Shown: positions 45,144 through 56,327, counted from the first letter of the stretch. The stretch is 64,000 nt of DNA from Ensifer sp. BR816 (GCF_000378985.1 NZ_KB905370.1:5454799-5518798), one strand, 5' to 3'. Program-made: numbers and translations. Notes: generated by a model not told the origin, from the sequence alone.

Positions 45144-46067
45144 ATGACTGTTACTGCCGCAATGGTGAAGGATCTGCGCGAAAAGACCGGCGCAGGCATG
45201 ATGGATTGCAAGAAGGCCCTTGCCGAGACCAACGGCGATATGGAAGCCGCCATCGACTGGCTGCGCGCCAAGGGTATTGCGAAGGCCGACAAGAAGTCCG
45301 GCCGTACGGCTGCCGAAGGCCTCATCGGCATCGCCAGCTCCGGCAACAAGGCCGTTGTCGTCGAAATCAACTCGGAAACTGACTTCGTTGCCCGTAACGA
45401 TGCGTTCCAGGACCTCGTCCGCGGCATCGCCAATGTCGCGCTGGGCACGGCAGGCACCGTAGAGGCCGTTGCCGCGGCGACCTATCCGGCGACCGGAAAA
45501 TCCGTCGAGGAATCGGTCAAGGACGCGATCGCTACGATCGGTGAAAACATGACGCTGCGCCGCGCCGCCTTGCTCAAGGTCGAGGATGGCGTTGTCGCCA
45601 CCTACATCCACAATGCCGCCGGTGACGGTATCGGCAAGCTTGGCGTGCTGGTCGCCCTGAAGTCGACCGGCGACAAGGAAGCGCTGAACGCGATCGGCCG
45701 TCAGGTTGCGATGCACGTCGCCGCGACCAACCCGCTCGCCGTTCGTCCGAGCGAGATCGACCCGGCCGTTGCCGAGCGTGAGCGCAACGTGTTCATCGAG
45801 CAGTCGCGCGCTTCGGGCAAGCCGGACAACATCATCGAGAAGATGGTCGACGGCCGCATGCGCAAGTTCTTCGAGGAAGTCGCCCTGCTGTCGCAGGCCT
45901 TCGTGATGAACCCCGACCAGACGGTCGAGGCAGCCATCAAGGATGCAGAAAAGACCGTCGGTGCGCCGATCGAGGTGGCCGGCATCGCGCGCCTGCTGCT
46001 CGGCGAAGGCGTTCAGAAGGAAGAATCCGATTTCGCGGCGGAAGTTGCAGCAGCCGCAAAGGGTTGA
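45144..46067 (+). CDS. tsf: elongation factor Ts
   Basis: A 307-residue nucleotide-exchange factor for EF-Tu. N-terminal UBA-like [27 protein letters not shown], then [10 protein letters not shown] and the dimerisation region with [11 protein letters not shown] and [15 protein letters not shown]. The ATG at 45144 follows AAAGAGGCAACAAG; an upstream ATG at 45108 is unlikely. Slightly longer than E. coli EF-Ts (283), usual for alphaproteobacteria. Confidence 0.98.
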   Translation: MTVTAAMVKDLREKTGAGMMDCKKALAETNGDMEAAIDWLRAKGIAKADKKSGRTAAEGLIGIASSGNKAVVVEINSETDFVARNDAFQDLVRGIANVALGTAGTVEAVAAATYPATGKSVEESVKDAIATIGENMTLRRAALLKVEDGVVATYIHNAAGDGIGKLGVLVALKSTGDKEALNAIGRQVAMHVAATNPLAVRPSEIDPAVAERERNVFIEQSRASGKPDNIIEKMVDGRMRKFFEEVALLSQAFVMNPDQTVEAAIKDAEKTVGAPIEVAGIARLLLGEGVQKEESDFAAEVAAAAKG

Positions 46068-46095
46068 TTTCTTCATCCCGATTGGGAAAAACTGG

Positions 46096-46121
46096 GGGCA
46101 TCGCGTGACAACGCGGTGCCC
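46096..46121 (+). other. hairpin between tsf and pyrH
   Basis: GGGCATCGCG (46096-46105) and CGCGGTGCCC (46112-46121) form ten pairs (one G-T) with a TGACAA loop. No clear T tract, so an attenuator or processing site is as likely as a terminator. Confidence 0.45.
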
Positions 46122-46259
46122 TTCGTGTATCCGGCATGCGTTATTGCGGCCGACCCGCCGGGGCGGTGCCTGGGGCGGTTGATACCACGCAAGACGATCT
46201 GTCCTCATGCCGCTGTGCGCGTCTCTCGCGCATGCGCGCCGATCTGCTCAGGAGTGATG

Positions 46260-46982
46260 ATGTCGGCCAAGCCAATCTACAAGCGCGTTCTTCTCAAAGC
46301 CTCCGGTGAAGCCTTGATGGGAAGCCAGGGCTTCGGCATTGATGTGGCCGTGGCCGACCGGATCGCCTCCGACATCGCCGAAGCGAGAGCCATGGGCGTC
46401 GAAGTCGGAGTCGTCGTCGGCGGCGGCAATATTTTCCGCGGCGTGGCGGTCGCCTCCAAGGGCGGCGACCGGGTGACCGGCGATCACATGGGCATGCTGG
46501 CGACCGTCATCAATGCGCTTGCGCTCGCGACCTCGCTGCGCAAGCTGGATATCGATACGGTCGTGCTGTCGGCGATCGCAATGCCGGAGATCTGCGAGAG
46601 TTTCTCGCAGCGCGCGACGCTCTATCATCTTTCCCTCGGTCGCGTCGTGATTTTCGCCGGGGGAACCGGCAACCCGTTTTTCACGACGGATTCCGCGGCG
46701 GCGCTGCGGGCGGCGGAAATGGGCGCCGAGGCAATCTTCAAGGGGACGCAGGTCGACGGCATCTATTCCGCCGATCCGAAGAAAGACCCGTCGGCGACGC
46801 GCTTCGATAGCCTGACCCACAGCGAGGTCCTCGAGAAGGGGCTTGCCGTCATGGATGTTGCCGCCGTGGCCCTGGCGCGTGAAAATGCCATTCCGATCGT
46901 CGTATTCTCGATCCATGAGAAGGGCGGCTTCGCGGACATATTGACCGGTGGCGGTCGGGCCACCATCGTATCGGATAATTGA
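46260..46982 (+). CDS. pyrH: uridylate kinase
   Basis: A 240-residue amino-acid-kinase-family enzyme making UDP from UMP. Visible: YKRVLLKASGEALMG, GVVVGGGNIFRG, DHMGMLATVINALAL, FAGGTGNPFFTTDSAAALRA and the KGTQVDGIYSADP block. AGGAG (46250-46254) stands five bases before ATG 46260, favouring it over the adjacent ATG 46257. Third gene of the classic translation/lipid cluster. Confidence 0.97.
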   Translation: MSAKPIYKRVLLKASGEALMGSQGFGIDVAVADRIASDIAEARAMGVEVGVVVGGGNIFRGVAVASKGGDRVTGDHMGMLATVINALALATSLRKLDIDTVVLSAIAMPEICESFSQRATLYHLSLGRVVIFAGGTGNPFFTTDSAAALRAAEMGAEAIFKGTQVDGIYSADPKKDPSATRFDSLTHSEVLEKGLAVMDVAAVALARENAIPIVVFSIHEKGGFADILTGGGRATIVSDN

Positions 46983-47036
46983 TAATCTGCAGGGGTCCCC
47001 GAACGGCCCTCGATATGAAGAATGGGAGTCTGAACC

Positions 47037-47597
47037 ATGAGTGAAGGTGTGGATCTGAAGGAATTGAAGCGCCGCATGGACGGAGCGATCGCTGCATTCA
47101 AGCACGACATCGCATCCCTCCGTACCGGTCGCGCATCCGCGAACGTTTTGGATCCGGTGACCGTCGAAGCTTACGGTTCGCGCATGCCGCTGAACCAGGT
47201 CGCGAACATCACCGTTCCGGAAGCGCGGATGCTGTCGGTTTCGGTCTGGGATAAGTCCATGGTCGGTGCCGTGGATCGGGCGATACGGGAATCCAACCTT
47301 GGTCTCAACCCGATCATCGACGGGCAGAACCTGCGCATTCCCTTGCCGGAACTGAACGAGGAGCGCCGCAAGTCCTTGGTCAAGGTCGCGCATGACTATG
47401 CGGAAAAGAGCAAGGTGGCGGCCCGCCATGTCCGCCGTGATGGTATGGATGGCCTGAAAAAAGCCGAAAAGGATGGTGAGATCGGCCAGGACGAGAGCCG
47501 TGCTCAGTCCGAACGGGTACAAAAGATGACCGACGAGGTGATTTCCGAGATCGACCGCTTGCTCGCGGAGAAGGAAAAGGAAATCATGCAGGTCTGA
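47037..47597 (+). CDS. frr: ribosome recycling factor
   Basis: A 186-residue RRF: three-helix bundle with [21 protein letters not shown] at the start, the domain II beta stretch ([21 protein letters not shown]), and [28 protein letters not shown]. It works with EF-G to split post-termination ribosomes. It follows pyrH by 54 bp. Confidence 0.98.
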   Translation: MSEGVDLKELKRRMDGAIAAFKHDIASLRTGRASANVLDPVTVEAYGSRMPLNQVANITVPEARMLSVSVWDKSMVGAVDRAIRESNLGLNPIIDGQNLRIPLPELNEERRKSLVKVAHDYAEKSKVAARHVRRDGMDGLKKAEKDGEIGQDESRAQSERVQKMTDEVISEIDRLLAEKEKEIMQV

Positions 47598-47633
47598 CCG
47601 CGGAAAATCGAGTCTCTAGTTTCGGACAGGCCC

Positions 47634-48377
47634 ATGCCAGAATTCGTTCCCACAAACGTGCCGGCTCACGTCGCCATCATCATGGACGGCAACGGTCGTT
47701 GGGCGAATGCGCGCGGACTGCCCCGGACCATGGGACACCGCAAGGGCGTCGAGGCGGTGCGTGGCGCGGTCAAGGCGGCCGCGGAGCTCGGCATCCGCTA
47801 TCTGACCCTCTTCGCATTCTCCTCCGAGAACTGGGCAAGGCCGGAAGATGAGGTCAGCGACCTCATGGGCTTGCTCAAGGCCTTCATCAGGCGGGATCTC
47901 GCCGACCTTCATCGCGAGAATGTCCGTATCCGCGTCATCGGCGACCGTGCCAATTTGAAAGGCGACATCCTGCCTCTCCTGATCGAGGCCGAGGAGACGA
48001 CGGTCGCCAACACCGGGATCACCCTGGTGATCGCCTTCAACTACGGCGCGCGCGACGAATTGGCGCGAGCGATGCGGCGTCTGGCGGAAGACGTGGCAGC
48101 CGGTCGCCTCCGTCCGAATGACATCACCGTCCACCGGATCGCGGCGTCGCTCGACACGGCAGGCATTCCCGACCCCGATCTCATTCTTCGAACGAGCGGC
48201 GAGGAGCGCCTTTCCAACTTTCTGCTTTGGCAGGGGGCCTATTCCGAATTGCTGTTCGTTCCCGAACTTTGGCCGGATTTCACGCGCGATACCTTCATCG
48301 CCGCACTCGAAAAATACGCCTCCCGCGAACGCCGATTCGGCGGGCTGTCACAACCGACTCTGGCGGTCGGGTCCTGA
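47634..48377 (+). CDS. uppS: undecaprenyl diphosphate synthase
   Basis: A 247-residue cis-prenyltransferase that builds C55-PP from FPP and IPP for cell-wall lipid carrier. Catalytic D18 in [24 protein letters not shown], and the C-terminal [25 protein letters not shown] with the substrate Arg residues. Its stop overlaps the cdsA start by one base (TGATG). Confidence 0.97.
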   Translation: MPEFVPTNVPAHVAIIMDGNGRWANARGLPRTMGHRKGVEAVRGAVKAAAELGIRYLTLFAFSSENWARPEDEVSDLMGLLKAFIRRDLADLHRENVRIRVIGDRANLKGDILPLLIEAEETTVANTGITLVIAFNYGARDELARAMRRLAEDVAAGRLRPNDITVHRIAASLDTAGIPDPDLILRTSGEERLSNFLLWQGAYSELLFVPELWPDFTRDTFIAALEKYASRERRFGGLSQPTLAVGS

Positions 48378-49210
48378 TGCAGAGAGAACTCAAACTTCGC
48401 ATCGCTTCGGGCATCGTGCTCGCGGCGATAGCCCTCGGTGCCACATGGGCGGGTGGCTTCGCCTTCCAGCTTCTGTCTGTCGCGATCGGCTTGCTCGTCT
48501 ATTACGAATGGTCGACGATCACGAGGCTTGTCGAGCGGGATTTTCAGGGCAATGCCGTGGGATGGCTTTCGCAGGTCGTGATCGCGGCGTTCGTGCTCAT
48601 GGACTACATGTCGTACAGCCTGCCGGTGCTCGCCGCCGGCTTTGTCCTTTCCGCTCTCTGGGTACTCATTAAAAGGACGAGTTGGTGGCTGCCGGCGGGC
48701 GTCGCCTATGCCGGACTGACGAGCATATCGCTGGCGGCCATCCGTGGTGCCGATTACCTGGGCCTGATCGCGATGCTCTTCGTGTTTGCCGTCGTATGGG
48801 GAACGGATATCTTCGCCTATTTCATCGGGCGCGCGGTTGGCGGTCCGAAACTGGCCCCGGCGATTTCGCCCGGCAAGACCTGGTCGGGGGCGATTGGTGG
48901 CGCCGTTTGCGGCGTCGTTGCGGGCGTTGCCGTCTTCATGGCCCATTTCTCGCTCGACGACGCGCGTATTCCGATCGTGGCGCTGTTGCTTTCTGTCGCA
49001 AGCCAGGTCGGTGACCTCTTCGAATCCTTCGTGAAGCGTCGCTTCGGCGTGAAGGACTCGAGCCAGCTTATCCCGGGGCACGGCGGCGTTATGGACCGGG
49101 TCGACGGCTTGATCTTCGCCGCGGTCGCCGCGCTGCTTCTGGTTCTGGTTCAGATCCTGCTCGGCGACGGACGGAACGGGGCCTTTGCCTCGCTCCTGCT
49201 TGGCCTGTAA
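48377..49210 (+). CDS. cdsA: phosphatidate cytidylyltransferase
   Basis: A 277-residue inner-membrane enzyme making CDP-diacylglycerol from phosphatidate and CTP. About seven membrane segments; C-terminal CDS signature SQVGDLFESFVKRRFGVKD and PGHGGVMDRVDGL, with the metal-binding TDIFAYFIGRAVGGPKLAPAISPGKTW before. Start ATG 48377 overlaps the uppS stop. In many proteobacteria dxr follows here; in this window rseP follows directly after 140 bp. Confidence 0.96.
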   Translation: MQRELKLRIASGIVLAAIALGATWAGGFAFQLLSVAIGLLVYYEWSTITRLVERDFQGNAVGWLSQVVIAAFVLMDYMSYSLPVLAAGFVLSALWVLIKRTSWWLPAGVAYAGLTSISLAAIRGADYLGLIAMLFVFAVVWGTDIFAYFIGRAVGGPKLAPAISPGKTWSGAIGGAVCGVVAGVAVFMAHFSLDDARIPIVALLLSVASQVGDLFESFVKRRFGVKDSSQLIPGHGGVMDRVDGLIFAAVAALLLVLVQILLGDGRNGAFASLLLGL

Positions 49211-49350
49211 CCCGGAGTTCGCCTCACACTTTTGTCATCGCGCCGGCTGCTGCTGCATAGTTCCTTAAACACCAGTAGAAATAAGGGTAAGATCGCGCGG
49301 CATTCCGAAGTCTGACGGCGGCGACAACAGCGGATGCGATAGGAATCGAT

Positions 49351-50475
49351 ATGAGCCTTCTGCTTGACAATCTGCAATACACCATTCCCACCTTCCTGTT
49401 CCTCCTGACCTTGCTGGTCTTCGTCCATGAGATGGGGCACTATCTCGTAGGCCGTTGGTCCGGCATCCGCATCGTCGCCTTCTCCGTTGGCTTCGGCCCG
49501 GAACTCTTTGGCTGGACGGATCGCCATGGAACGAGGTGGAAGTTCTGCGCGATCCCGCTCGGCGGATATGTGAAATTCTTCGGCGACGAGGATGCGGCGA
49601 GCACGCCCGACTACAGCCGGCTGGAAACGATAAGGCCGGAAGAGCGCGCCCGCACCTTCCTCGGCGCCAAGCTGTGGAAACGGGCGGCCACCGTTGCGGC
49701 GGGTCCGATTGCCAACTTCCTCTTGGCGATCGCCATCTTTGCGGTTCTCTTTTCGATCTACGGCCGCGCGGTCGCCGACCCCGTGGTCGCCTTCGTGGCG
49801 CCTGGGAGTGCGGCCGAAAAGGCGGGCGTCCTGCCGGGCGACCGATTGATTTCGATCGATGGAAAGCCGATCTCCACCTTTGACGACGTTCGCCGTTACG
49901 TCAGTGTTCGCCCCGAGCTCCCGATCAAAGTTCGCATCGAGCGCGCCGGCGCCGCCGTCGACATCGACATGGTGCCGCAACGCACCGAATCCGTCGACCC
50001 GCTCGGCAACAAGGTCGAAGAAGGAAAGATCGGCATCGGTACGAATCAGGAGGCGGGCAATTTCCGCGTCGAGACCTACGGGCCGCTCGAGGCGGTCGGG
50101 CAGGGTGCGCTGCAGAGTTGGCGGATTGTCACCGGAACGTTCGACTATTTGTCGAATCTCGTCGTCGGCCGCATGAATGCCGATCAGGTGGGCGGGCCGA
50201 TCCGCATCGCGCAGATGTCCGGGCAGATGGCAAAGCTCGGCATTGCCGAAGTGCTCAACTTCGCAGCAGTCCTCTCGGTTTCAATAGGATTGCTTAACCT
50301 CATGCCGGTTCCGGTTCTTGATGGCGGCCATCTCATGTTCTATGCGGTCGAGGCGCTGCGCGGCAAACCGGTCGGCCCGGCTGCCCAGGAACTCGCATTC
50401 CGGATCGGCTTCGCCATGGTGCTCATGCTCACGGTCTTTGCCGCCTGGAACGACATCAACTGGCTGTTCGGTTAG
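49351..50475 (+). CDS. rseP: site-2 protease RseP/MmpA-type
   Basis: A 374-residue membrane zinc metalloprotease. Active-site H26-E27-x-x-H30 (VHEMGH) in the first membrane segment, the third-segment LMPVPVLDGGHL with the Asp ligand, and a single PDZ domain (about residues 140-215, APGSAAEKAGVLPGDRLISIDG). E. coli RseP has two PDZ domains and about 450 residues; the one-PDZ form matches Sinorhizobium/Caulobacter MmpA, which cleaves membrane-anchored regulators and remnant signal peptides. Placed before bamA as usual. Confidence 0.95.
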   Translation: MSLLLDNLQYTIPTFLFLLTLLVFVHEMGHYLVGRWSGIRIVAFSVGFGPELFGWTDRHGTRWKFCAIPLGGYVKFFGDEDAASTPDYSRLETIRPEERARTFLGAKLWKRAATVAAGPIANFLLAIAIFAVLFSIYGRAVADPVVAFVAPGSAAEKAGVLPGDRLISIDGKPISTFDDVRRYVSVRPELPIKVRIERAGAAVDIDMVPQRTESVDPLGNKVEEGKIGIGTNQEAGNFRVETYGPLEAVGQGALQSWRIVTGTFDYLSNLVVGRMNADQVGGPIRIAQMSGQMAKLGIAEVLNFAAVLSVSIGLLNLMPVPVLDGGHLMFYAVEALRGKPVGPAAQELAFRIGFAMVLMLTVFAAWNDINWLFG

Positions 50476-50726
50476 GACTTGCCGGCGCTGAGCGGGGGAT
50501 CCGAACTTTCGGAAAAGCTGTGAACGATTGAGCTTCACAAGCTTGCTTTGCAACGATTTGTTTACGATAACGCAACGCCGTAGTGGCTGTTAAGCCACGG
50601 TTCGAATTGAAGTAAACAGAAATTAACGAGCTGGCTTGCTTGTATGGGAAAAGCGGGTAAAACGGCAACCGTGACCGGAGTCGGTACGAAATTGCCGCGG
50701 GACGTTGGAAAAAGGTAAGAATTGCA

Positions 50727-53060
50727 ATGAAAGCTGGTTCAAGGTTTTTGAACGCGGTGTCGGCGTTTGCGCTGTCGGCAAGCATGGTTGCCACGGGAAC
50801 CGGTGCGGCACTGGTTGCGAGCACATCGGTCGCCCAGGCCGCGGTCATCAGCCGTGTTGAAGTGCGTGGTGCTACGCGTGTCAGCCCGGAAACCGTTCGC
50901 GCGAACATAACGATCGTCCCCGGCAAGAGCTTCAGCAATGCGGATATCGACGCTTCGGTGAAGCGCCTTTACGCAACCGGCTATTTCTCCGATGTCAGCA
51001 TCAGTGTCTCCGGCGGCACGCTCGTCGTGAACGTCAGCGAGAACCAGCTCGTCAACCAGGTCGTCTTCAACGGAAACCGCAAGATCAAGGACGACAAGCT
51101 CCAGGGTGTCGTTCGCACGCAGCCGCTCGGCCCTTATAGTGAAGCGACGGTCGAGACCGATATCCAGGCCATCAAGGACGCCTATGCCGCGATCGGCCGC
51201 AGCGACGTGACTGTGACGACGCAGGTCGTTCCGATCGCCGAAGGGCGCGTCAACCTTGCCTTCGTCATCAACGAGGGCGAGCGCACGAAGATCACGCAGA
51301 TCAATTTTGTCGGCAACGAGGCTTACAGCGACGGTCGCCTGCAGTCGGTGATCGCGACCAAGGAATCCGGAATCTTTTCGTTCCTGACGCGCAAGGACGT
51401 CTACAATCCCGACAAGCTCCGCGCCGACGAAGAATTGCTGCGGCAGTTCTACTACAACCGCGGCTATGCTGACTTCAACGTCATCTCGTCCGAAGCGGCG
51501 CTCAACGAGGCGACCAACGAATACACCGTGACGATCACCGTCGAGGAAGGGCCGCGCTACGACTTCGGCTCGGTCAATGTCGAATCGACTGTCGAGGGCA
51601 TCAATGCCGAGGAACTGAAGGGTCTCGTTCAGAGCCGCGAAGGCTCCGTCTACAAGGCCAAGGACATCCAGGACACGATGAGCGCGATCTCCAAGCGTGT
51701 CGCCTCGGCGGGCTATCCCTTCGCCCGCGTGACGCCGCGCGGCAACCGCGACCTGGCAAACCACACGATCGCCGTCGACTATCTCGTCGATCAGGGCGAG
51801 CGTGCCTATGTCGAGCGCATCGAGATCCGCGGAAACACCCGCACGCGCGACTATGTCATTCGTCGCGAATTCGATGTCGGCGAAGGCGATGCCTTCAACC
51901 AGGAAATGATCGCGCGCGCCAAGCGCCGGCTTGAGGCCCTTGGATATTTCTCGACGGTCAACATCACGACGGCGCCGGGCAGCGCTGCTGACCGCGTCAT
52001 CGTCATTGTCGATGTTCAGGACCAGTCGACGGGCTCGTTCGGCATCGGTGCCGGCTATTCGGCCGGCAGCGGCGGCGGCTTCCTCGTTGAAGCCTCGATC
52101 GAGGAAAAGAACTTCCTTGGCCGCGGTCAGTATATCCGTCTCGCCGCCGGCAAGGGCGAAGACAGCCAGACCTACAATGTGTCGTTCACGGAGCCGTATT
52201 TCCTGGGCTATCGCCTCGCCGCGGGCTTCGACCTCTTCAAGAACGAGAACGACTTCGACGACGATAACTACAGCTACAACGACCAGGGCTTCAGCCTGCG
52301 CGTCACCGCGCCGATCACTGAGAACCTGTCGACGACGCTGCGTTACAACTATACGGAACTCGAGTATTTCGGCGACAAGGATGAACTTTCATCGCCTTAC
52401 GACCGCGTGATCGACGGCAGCCCGTGGACGCGCTCGTCGGTATCGCAGTCGGTCACCTACAACACGCTGGATGACGCCCAGTTGCCGCACGAGGGCATCC
52501 TCGCATCGGTGACGCAGGAGTTTGCCGGCCTTGGCGGCACGTCCGATTTCTACAAGCTTACGGGTAAGGCCAAGTGGTACTACACGGTCAACGACGAAGC
52601 GGACATCATCGCCTCGCTCGCCGGTAGCGCGGGCCACCTGTTCAAGACCTCGGGCTCGATGGAGGTCTTCGACCAGTTCCAGCTGGGCAGCAACGACATC
52701 CGTGGCTTCGAGCGCAACGGTATCGGTCCGCGCGTCAACAATGGCGATGCGCTCGGCGGCACGACCTATTTCACCGCCTCGGCCGAGGCCTCGTTCCCGC
52801 TTCCCGGTATCCCGCGTGACAGCGGCTTCCGTGGTGCCTTCTTCGTCGATGCGGGCACGCTCTACGGCAACGACGTGGCGCTGACCGGAGCAGGTGAGTT
52901 CGCCCGCGGCACGGATGCCTCCTTGCGGGCTTCCGTCGGCGTCAGCCTGATCTGGGCTTCGCCGTTCGGCCCGCTTCGCGTCGATTACGCAGTCCCGGTT
53001 GCAAAGGAAGACTTCGACGAGGTCCAGAACTTCAAGTTTGGTATCAACTCGTCGTTCTGA
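50727..53060 (+). CDS. bamA: outer-membrane assembly factor BamA
   Basis: A 777-residue Omp85 protein. Signal peptide in residues 1-37 (ends ASTSVAQA), five POTRA domains (about 38-440; [17 protein letters not shown] starts the first, [22 protein letters not shown] starts the fifth), then a 16-strand barrel with the [14 protein letters not shown] entry and a C-terminal [10 protein letters not shown] ending in Phe. It inserts beta-barrel proteins. Upstream leader (50476-50726, 251 bp) contains a small GTGGCT/AGCCAC hairpin at 50583-50598. No skp follows; lpxD is next. Confidence 0.97.
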   Translation: MKAGSRFLNAVSAFALSASMVATGTGAALVASTSVAQAAVISRVEVRGATRVSPETVRANITIVPGKSFSNADIDASVKRLYATGYFSDVSISVSGGTLVVNVSENQLVNQVVFNGNRKIKDDKLQGVVRTQPLGPYSEATVETDIQAIKDAYAAIGRSDVTVTTQVVPIAEGRVNLAFVINEGERTKITQINFVGNEAYSDGRLQSVIATKESGIFSFLTRKDVYNPDKLRADEELLRQFYYNRGYADFNVISSEAALNEATNEYTVTITVEEGPRYDFGSVNVESTVEGINAEELKGLVQSREGSVYKAKDIQDTMSAISKRVASAGYPFARVTPRGNRDLANHTIAVDYLVDQGERAYVERIEIRGNTRTRDYVIRREFDVGEGDAFNQEMIARAKRRLEALGYFSTVNITTAPGSAADRVIVIVDVQDQSTGSFGIGAGYSAGSGGGFLVEASIEEKNFLGRGQYIRLAAGKGEDSQTYNVSFTEPYFLGYRLAAGFDLFKNENDFDDDNYSYNDQGFSLRVTAPITENLSTTLRYNYTELEYFGDKDELSSPYDRVIDGSPWTRSSVSQSVTYNTLDDAQLPHEGILASVTQEFAGLGGTSDFYKLTGKAKWYYTVNDEADIIASLAGSAGHLFKTSGSMEVFDQFQLGSNDIRGFERNGIGPRVNNGDALGGTTYFTASAEASFPLPGIPRDSGFRGAFFVDAGTLYGNDVALTGAGEFARGTDASLRASVGVSLIWASPFGPLRVDYAVPVAKEDFDEVQNFKFGINSSF

Positions 53061-53103
53061 TAAGTGCAGTCCAGAACTGCCAGGAAATCGTTCTGGAGTG
53101 TCC

Positions 53104-54168
53104 ATGGAACAGAACTGGTTTTTTCCGCCCCATCAAGGGATTCGTCTGGGTGACCTCGCGGATCGGATTGGGGCGGAACTTTCTGATGCCAGCGTAGCCG
53201 ACCGTGCCATCCACGCGGTGGCACCGGTCTATCGCGCCAAGCCCGGCGACGTTTGCTACATGCTTTCGCGCAAGAGCCGGGATGAGTTGGAGAGCTGTCA
53301 GGCCTCCGCGATCATCTGCGACAAGGCGATTGCATCGATCGTTCCGAGTCACGTCCCCGTTCTGCTGACCCAGAAGCCGCACACTGCATTCGCGCTCGCC
53401 GGCGCGTTGTTGCATGGCGAGGCGCTGCGTCCGTCGTACAACATGAGCAGCCGGGGCATTGCGGCAGGAGCCTTTATCGACCCGACCGCCCGCCTCGAGG
53501 ACGGCGTCGAGGTCGAGCCGACGGCCGTCATCGGTGCCGGTGCGGAGATCGGCAGCGGGACGCGGATCGCGGCCGGCGCGGTCATCGGGCCCCATGTCCG
53601 GATCGGCAGGGATTGCACGATCTCGGCTGGTGCCAGCATCCTCTGCGCGCTGGTCGGCAACAATGTCATCATTCATCCGGGCGCGCGCATCGGTCAGGAC
53701 GGTTTCGGCTATGCTCCTGGTCCCAAGGGCGGAATGATCAAGATCGTGCAGGTCGGCCGCGTGATCATCCAGGATCATGTGGAAATCGGCGCCAACACCA
53801 CCGTCGATCGCGGCACCATGGACGATACGGTGATCGGCGAAGGCACGAAGATCGACAATCTTGTCCAGATTGGCCACAACGTCCGCATCGGCCGCTATTG
53901 CGGCATCGTCAGCCAGGTCGGCATCGCCGGCAGCGCGCGCATTGGCGACGGCGTGATGATCGGCGGCAATGCCGGTGTCAACGGACATACCACAATCGGA
54001 GATGGAGCGCAGATCGCCGCGATGAGCGGTGTGGCGAGCGATGTGCCTGCGGGCGAGCGGTACGGCGGAATTCCAGCGCGGCCGATGCGCGACTTCCTGC
54101 GCGAGGTCGCCGAAATCGCGATGCGTTCAAGCGAAAGGCACAAGAAAAAAGGTGGCAAGGATGAATGA
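53104..54168 (+). CDS. lpxD: UDP-3-O-acylglucosamine N-acyltransferase
   Basis: A 354-residue trimeric hexapeptide acyltransferase, third step of lipid A synthesis. N-terminal uridine-binding domain (residues 1-110), left-handed helix with [12 protein letters not shown], catalytic region [25 protein letters not shown] and [14 protein letters not shown] with its catalytic His, and a C-terminal helix. ATG at 53104 follows GGAGTGTCC. It overlaps fabZ by eight bases. Confidence 0.97.
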   Translation: MEQNWFFPPHQGIRLGDLADRIGAELSDASVADRAIHAVAPVYRAKPGDVCYMLSRKSRDELESCQASAIICDKAIASIVPSHVPVLLTQKPHTAFALAGALLHGEALRPSYNMSSRGIAAGAFIDPTARLEDGVEVEPTAVIGAGAEIGSGTRIAAGAVIGPHVRIGRDCTISAGASILCALVGNNVIIHPGARIGQDGFGYAPGPKGGMIKIVQVGRVIIQDHVEIGANTTVDRGTMDDTVIGEGTKIDNLVQIGHNVRIGRYCGIVSQVGIAGSARIGDGVMIGGNAGVNGHTTIGDGAQIAAMSGVASDVPAGERYGGIPARPMRDFLREVAEIAMRSSERHKKKGGKDE

Positions 54169-54625
54169 CGCTGCGACAGTTCTCGGTACGGCGGACCTTC
54201 AGGAGATCCTGAGACTTCTTCCCCACCGCTATCCGTTCTTGCTCGTCGACCGCATCATCGAGATCGATGACGACAATTCGGCGATCGGCATCAAGAACGT
54301 AACGGCGAACGAGCCGCATTTCACCGGACATTTCCCCGAAAAGCCGATCATGCCGGGTGTGCTGCTGATCGAGGGCATGGCCCAGACGGCGGGCGCCATC
54401 TGCGCGCGCAAGACGGGTATCGGCAGCAACCTCGTCTATTTCATGACGATTGACAACGCACGGTTCCGCAAGCCCGTCGTGCCCGGTGATCGCGTCGAAT
54501 TCCACGTCACGAAGCAGAAGCAGCGGGGCAATATCTGGAAATTTCACTGTGATGCAAAAGTTGACGGGCAACTTGTCGCGGAAGCTGATATCGGCGCGAT
54601 GATTGTCAGCAAGGAAGACGCCTGA
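54161..54625 (+). CDS. fabZ: 3-hydroxyacyl-ACP dehydratase FabZ
   Basis: A 154-residue hot-dog-fold dehydratase. Catalytic H57 ([15 protein letters not shown]) and E71 (LIEGMAQ), with [13 protein letters not shown] upstream. It acts in fatty acid elongation and competes with LpxA for 3-hydroxyacyl-ACP, hence its place between lpxD and lpxA. ATG 54161 lies inside the end of lpxD; only two bases separate its stop from lpxA. Confidence 0.97.
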   Translation: MNDAATVLGTADLQEILRLLPHRYPFLLVDRIIEIDDDNSAIGIKNVTANEPHFTGHFPEKPIMPGVLLIEGMAQTAGAICARKTGIGSNLVYFMTIDNARFRKPVVPGDRVEFHVTKQKQRGNIWKFHCDAKVDGQLVAEADIGAMIVSKEDA

Positions 54626-54627
54626 AA

Positions 54628-55440
54628 ATGATTGCATCAAGTGCCAAGATCCATCCGGCGTCTGTTGTCGAAGACGGAGCGGTGGTCGGCGAGAACGTCA
54701 AGGTCGGCCCGTTTTGCCACGTCGGGCCGAACGTCGTTCTAGGCGACGATATCGAACTGCTGAGCCATGTCGTCGTGATCGGGCGCACGACGATCGGCAA
54801 GGGCACCAAGATCTTCCCCGGTGCGGTCATCGGCGGCGATTCCCAGAGCGTGCATCACAGCGCCGTCGATACGACTCTCGTTATCGGTGAAAATTGCACG
54901 ATCCGCGAAGGCGTGACGATGAACACCGGCACCGTCGAGCATGGTGGGACGACCACCGTCGGCAACAACAACCTGTTCCTTGCCTATTCGCATGTCGCGC
55001 ATGATTGCCGGCTCGGAAACAATATCATCCTGTCGAACAACGTGATGCTCGCCGGGCATGTGACCGTCGAGGATCGCGCCATTCTCGGCGGCGGCTCGGC
55101 CGTTCATCAGTTCACCCGGGTCGGCAAGCAGGCCTTCATTGGCGGGCTGTCTGCCGTCAGCTACGACGTCATTCCCTATGGCATGCTCAACGGCAATCCG
55201 GGTGTGCTGAGCGGGCTCAATGTCGTCGGCATGACGCGCGCCGGCTTTGATCGTCCGGTCATTCACGCGGTGCGTCGCTGCTACAAGCAGATCTTCGAGG
55301 GACCGGAATCGGTCCGTGCCAACGCAGCCGCAATCCGCAACGAATATCTCGACTGCCCGCCGGCAGTGGAGATTCTCGATTTCATCGCCGCGGACAGCGA
55401 CCGCGCGCTGTCGTCGCCCAACCGCGGCAGCAAGGGTTGA
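54628..55440 (+). CDS. lpxA: UDP-N-acetylglucosamine O-acyltransferase
   Basis: A 270-residue trimer that starts lipid A synthesis by 3-O-acylation of UDP-GlcNAc. Hexapeptide helix from residue 5 to about 190 with [17 protein letters not shown], catalytic His in [24 protein letters not shown] and the C-terminal helices starting GMTRAGF. Close coupling with fabZ and lpxI. Confidence 0.97.
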   Translation: MIASSAKIHPASVVEDGAVVGENVKVGPFCHVGPNVVLGDDIELLSHVVVIGRTTIGKGTKIFPGAVIGGDSQSVHHSAVDTTLVIGENCTIREGVTMNTGTVEHGGTTTVGNNNLFLAYSHVAHDCRLGNNIILSNNVMLAGHVTVEDRAILGGGSAVHQFTRVGKQAFIGGLSAVSYDVIPYGMLNGNPGVLSGLNVVGMTRAGFDRPVIHAVRRCYKQIFEGPESVRANAAAIRNEYLDCPPAVEILDFIAADSDRALSSPNRGSKG

Positions 55441-55445
55441 GAGCC

Positions 55446-56327
55446 ATGGCGGCTCCGCGCCTGCCGCGTTCCGGCGGCAGGCTTGCCATAATCGCCGGCG
55501 CCGGAGCGTTGCCGCACCATGTTGCCGAGGCGGCTCGAGGGCAGGGCGAAGACCCGTTCATCATTGCGCTTTCGCGTGAGGCTGATGCCGACTGGAGCGG
55601 CTTCGACCACTCCACTTTGGCCATTGGCGATTTCGCCGCGATCAGCAGAACCTTTGAGGCGGAGGGAATCGATCGGGTCGTGCTCTCCGGCGCGGTGCGG
55701 CGGCGGCCGGATTGGCGTGACATCCGACCGACATTGAGAACGCTCGCAAAAGTGCCGAGCGTCCTGCGCACGCTGGTTTCCGGCGGCGACGACGCGGTGT
55801 TGCGCATGGCCATGGACCTGATCGAAGCCAGTGGCGCCCGGGTGATTGGCGCCCACGAGGTCGTTCCCGGCCTGCTCGCGGATGCCGGTCCTATCGGAGA
55901 ACTAGCGCCGACGGACGAGGACCGCCGTGACATCGAGGCGGGCATCGCTGCCGCCAACGCGCTGGGGGCGCTTGACGTTGGCCAGGGGGCGGTCGCCGTC
56001 GGGGGCAGAGTGATCGCTCTGGAGGGTGCCGAGGGAACGGACGCAATGCTGGCGCGGGTCGCCGAATTGAAAGCGGACGGTCGCGTGTCGAGACGCCGCC
56101 GTGGGGTCCTCGTCAAGCTCTGCAAGCCGCAGCAGGACGAGCGCGCAGATCTGCCGTCGATCGGGCCTTCGACCGTGGCCGGCGCCGAGGCGGCAGGGCT
56201 GGCCGGCATTGCCGTCGAGGCCGGGCGCGCGCTCGTCCTCGAGCGGTCGACGGTCGTCGAAACGGCGAATCGATGCGGCCTTTTCGTCCTTGGGATCGAG
56301 CGCAATGCTCGGGAGCGGCCGTGGTGA
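55446..56327 (+). CDS. lpxI: UDP-2,3-diacylglucosamine pyrophosphatase LpxI
   Basis: A 293-residue DUF1009 protein that hydrolyses UDP-2,3-diacylglucosamine to lipid X, replacing LpxH in alphaproteobacteria. N-terminal LAIIAGAGALPHHVAEAA, central LRMAMDLIEASGARVIGAHEV and the catalytic-domain GTDAMLARVAEL, KLCKPQQDERADLPSIGPSTV with the conserved K-x-x-K-P-x-Q-D-x-R-x-D-x-P. ATG 55446 lies five bases after lpxA; TTG 55437 is another in-frame start. Stop overlaps the lpxB GTG by four bases. Confidence 0.95.
   Translation: MAAPRLPRSGGRLAIIAGAGALPHHVAEAARGQGEDPFIIALSREADADWSGFDHSTLAIGDFAAISRTFEAEGIDRVVLSGAVRRRPDWRDIRPTLRTLAKVPSVLRTLVSGGDDAVLRMAMDLIEASGARVIGAHEVVPGLLADAGPIGELAPTDEDRRDIEAGIAAANALGALDVGQGAVAVGGRVIALEGAEGTDAMLARVAELKADGRVSRRRRGVLVKLCKPQQDERADLPSIGPSTVAGAEAAGLAGIAVEAGRALVLERSTVVETANRCGLFVLGIERNARERPW

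Noticed and set aside
50583..50598. GTGGCT-GTTA-AGCCAC hairpin in the bamA leader
   Set aside because: Small stem, 130 bp from the start codon, no riboswitch or sRNA-like context; mentioned only in the bamA entry.
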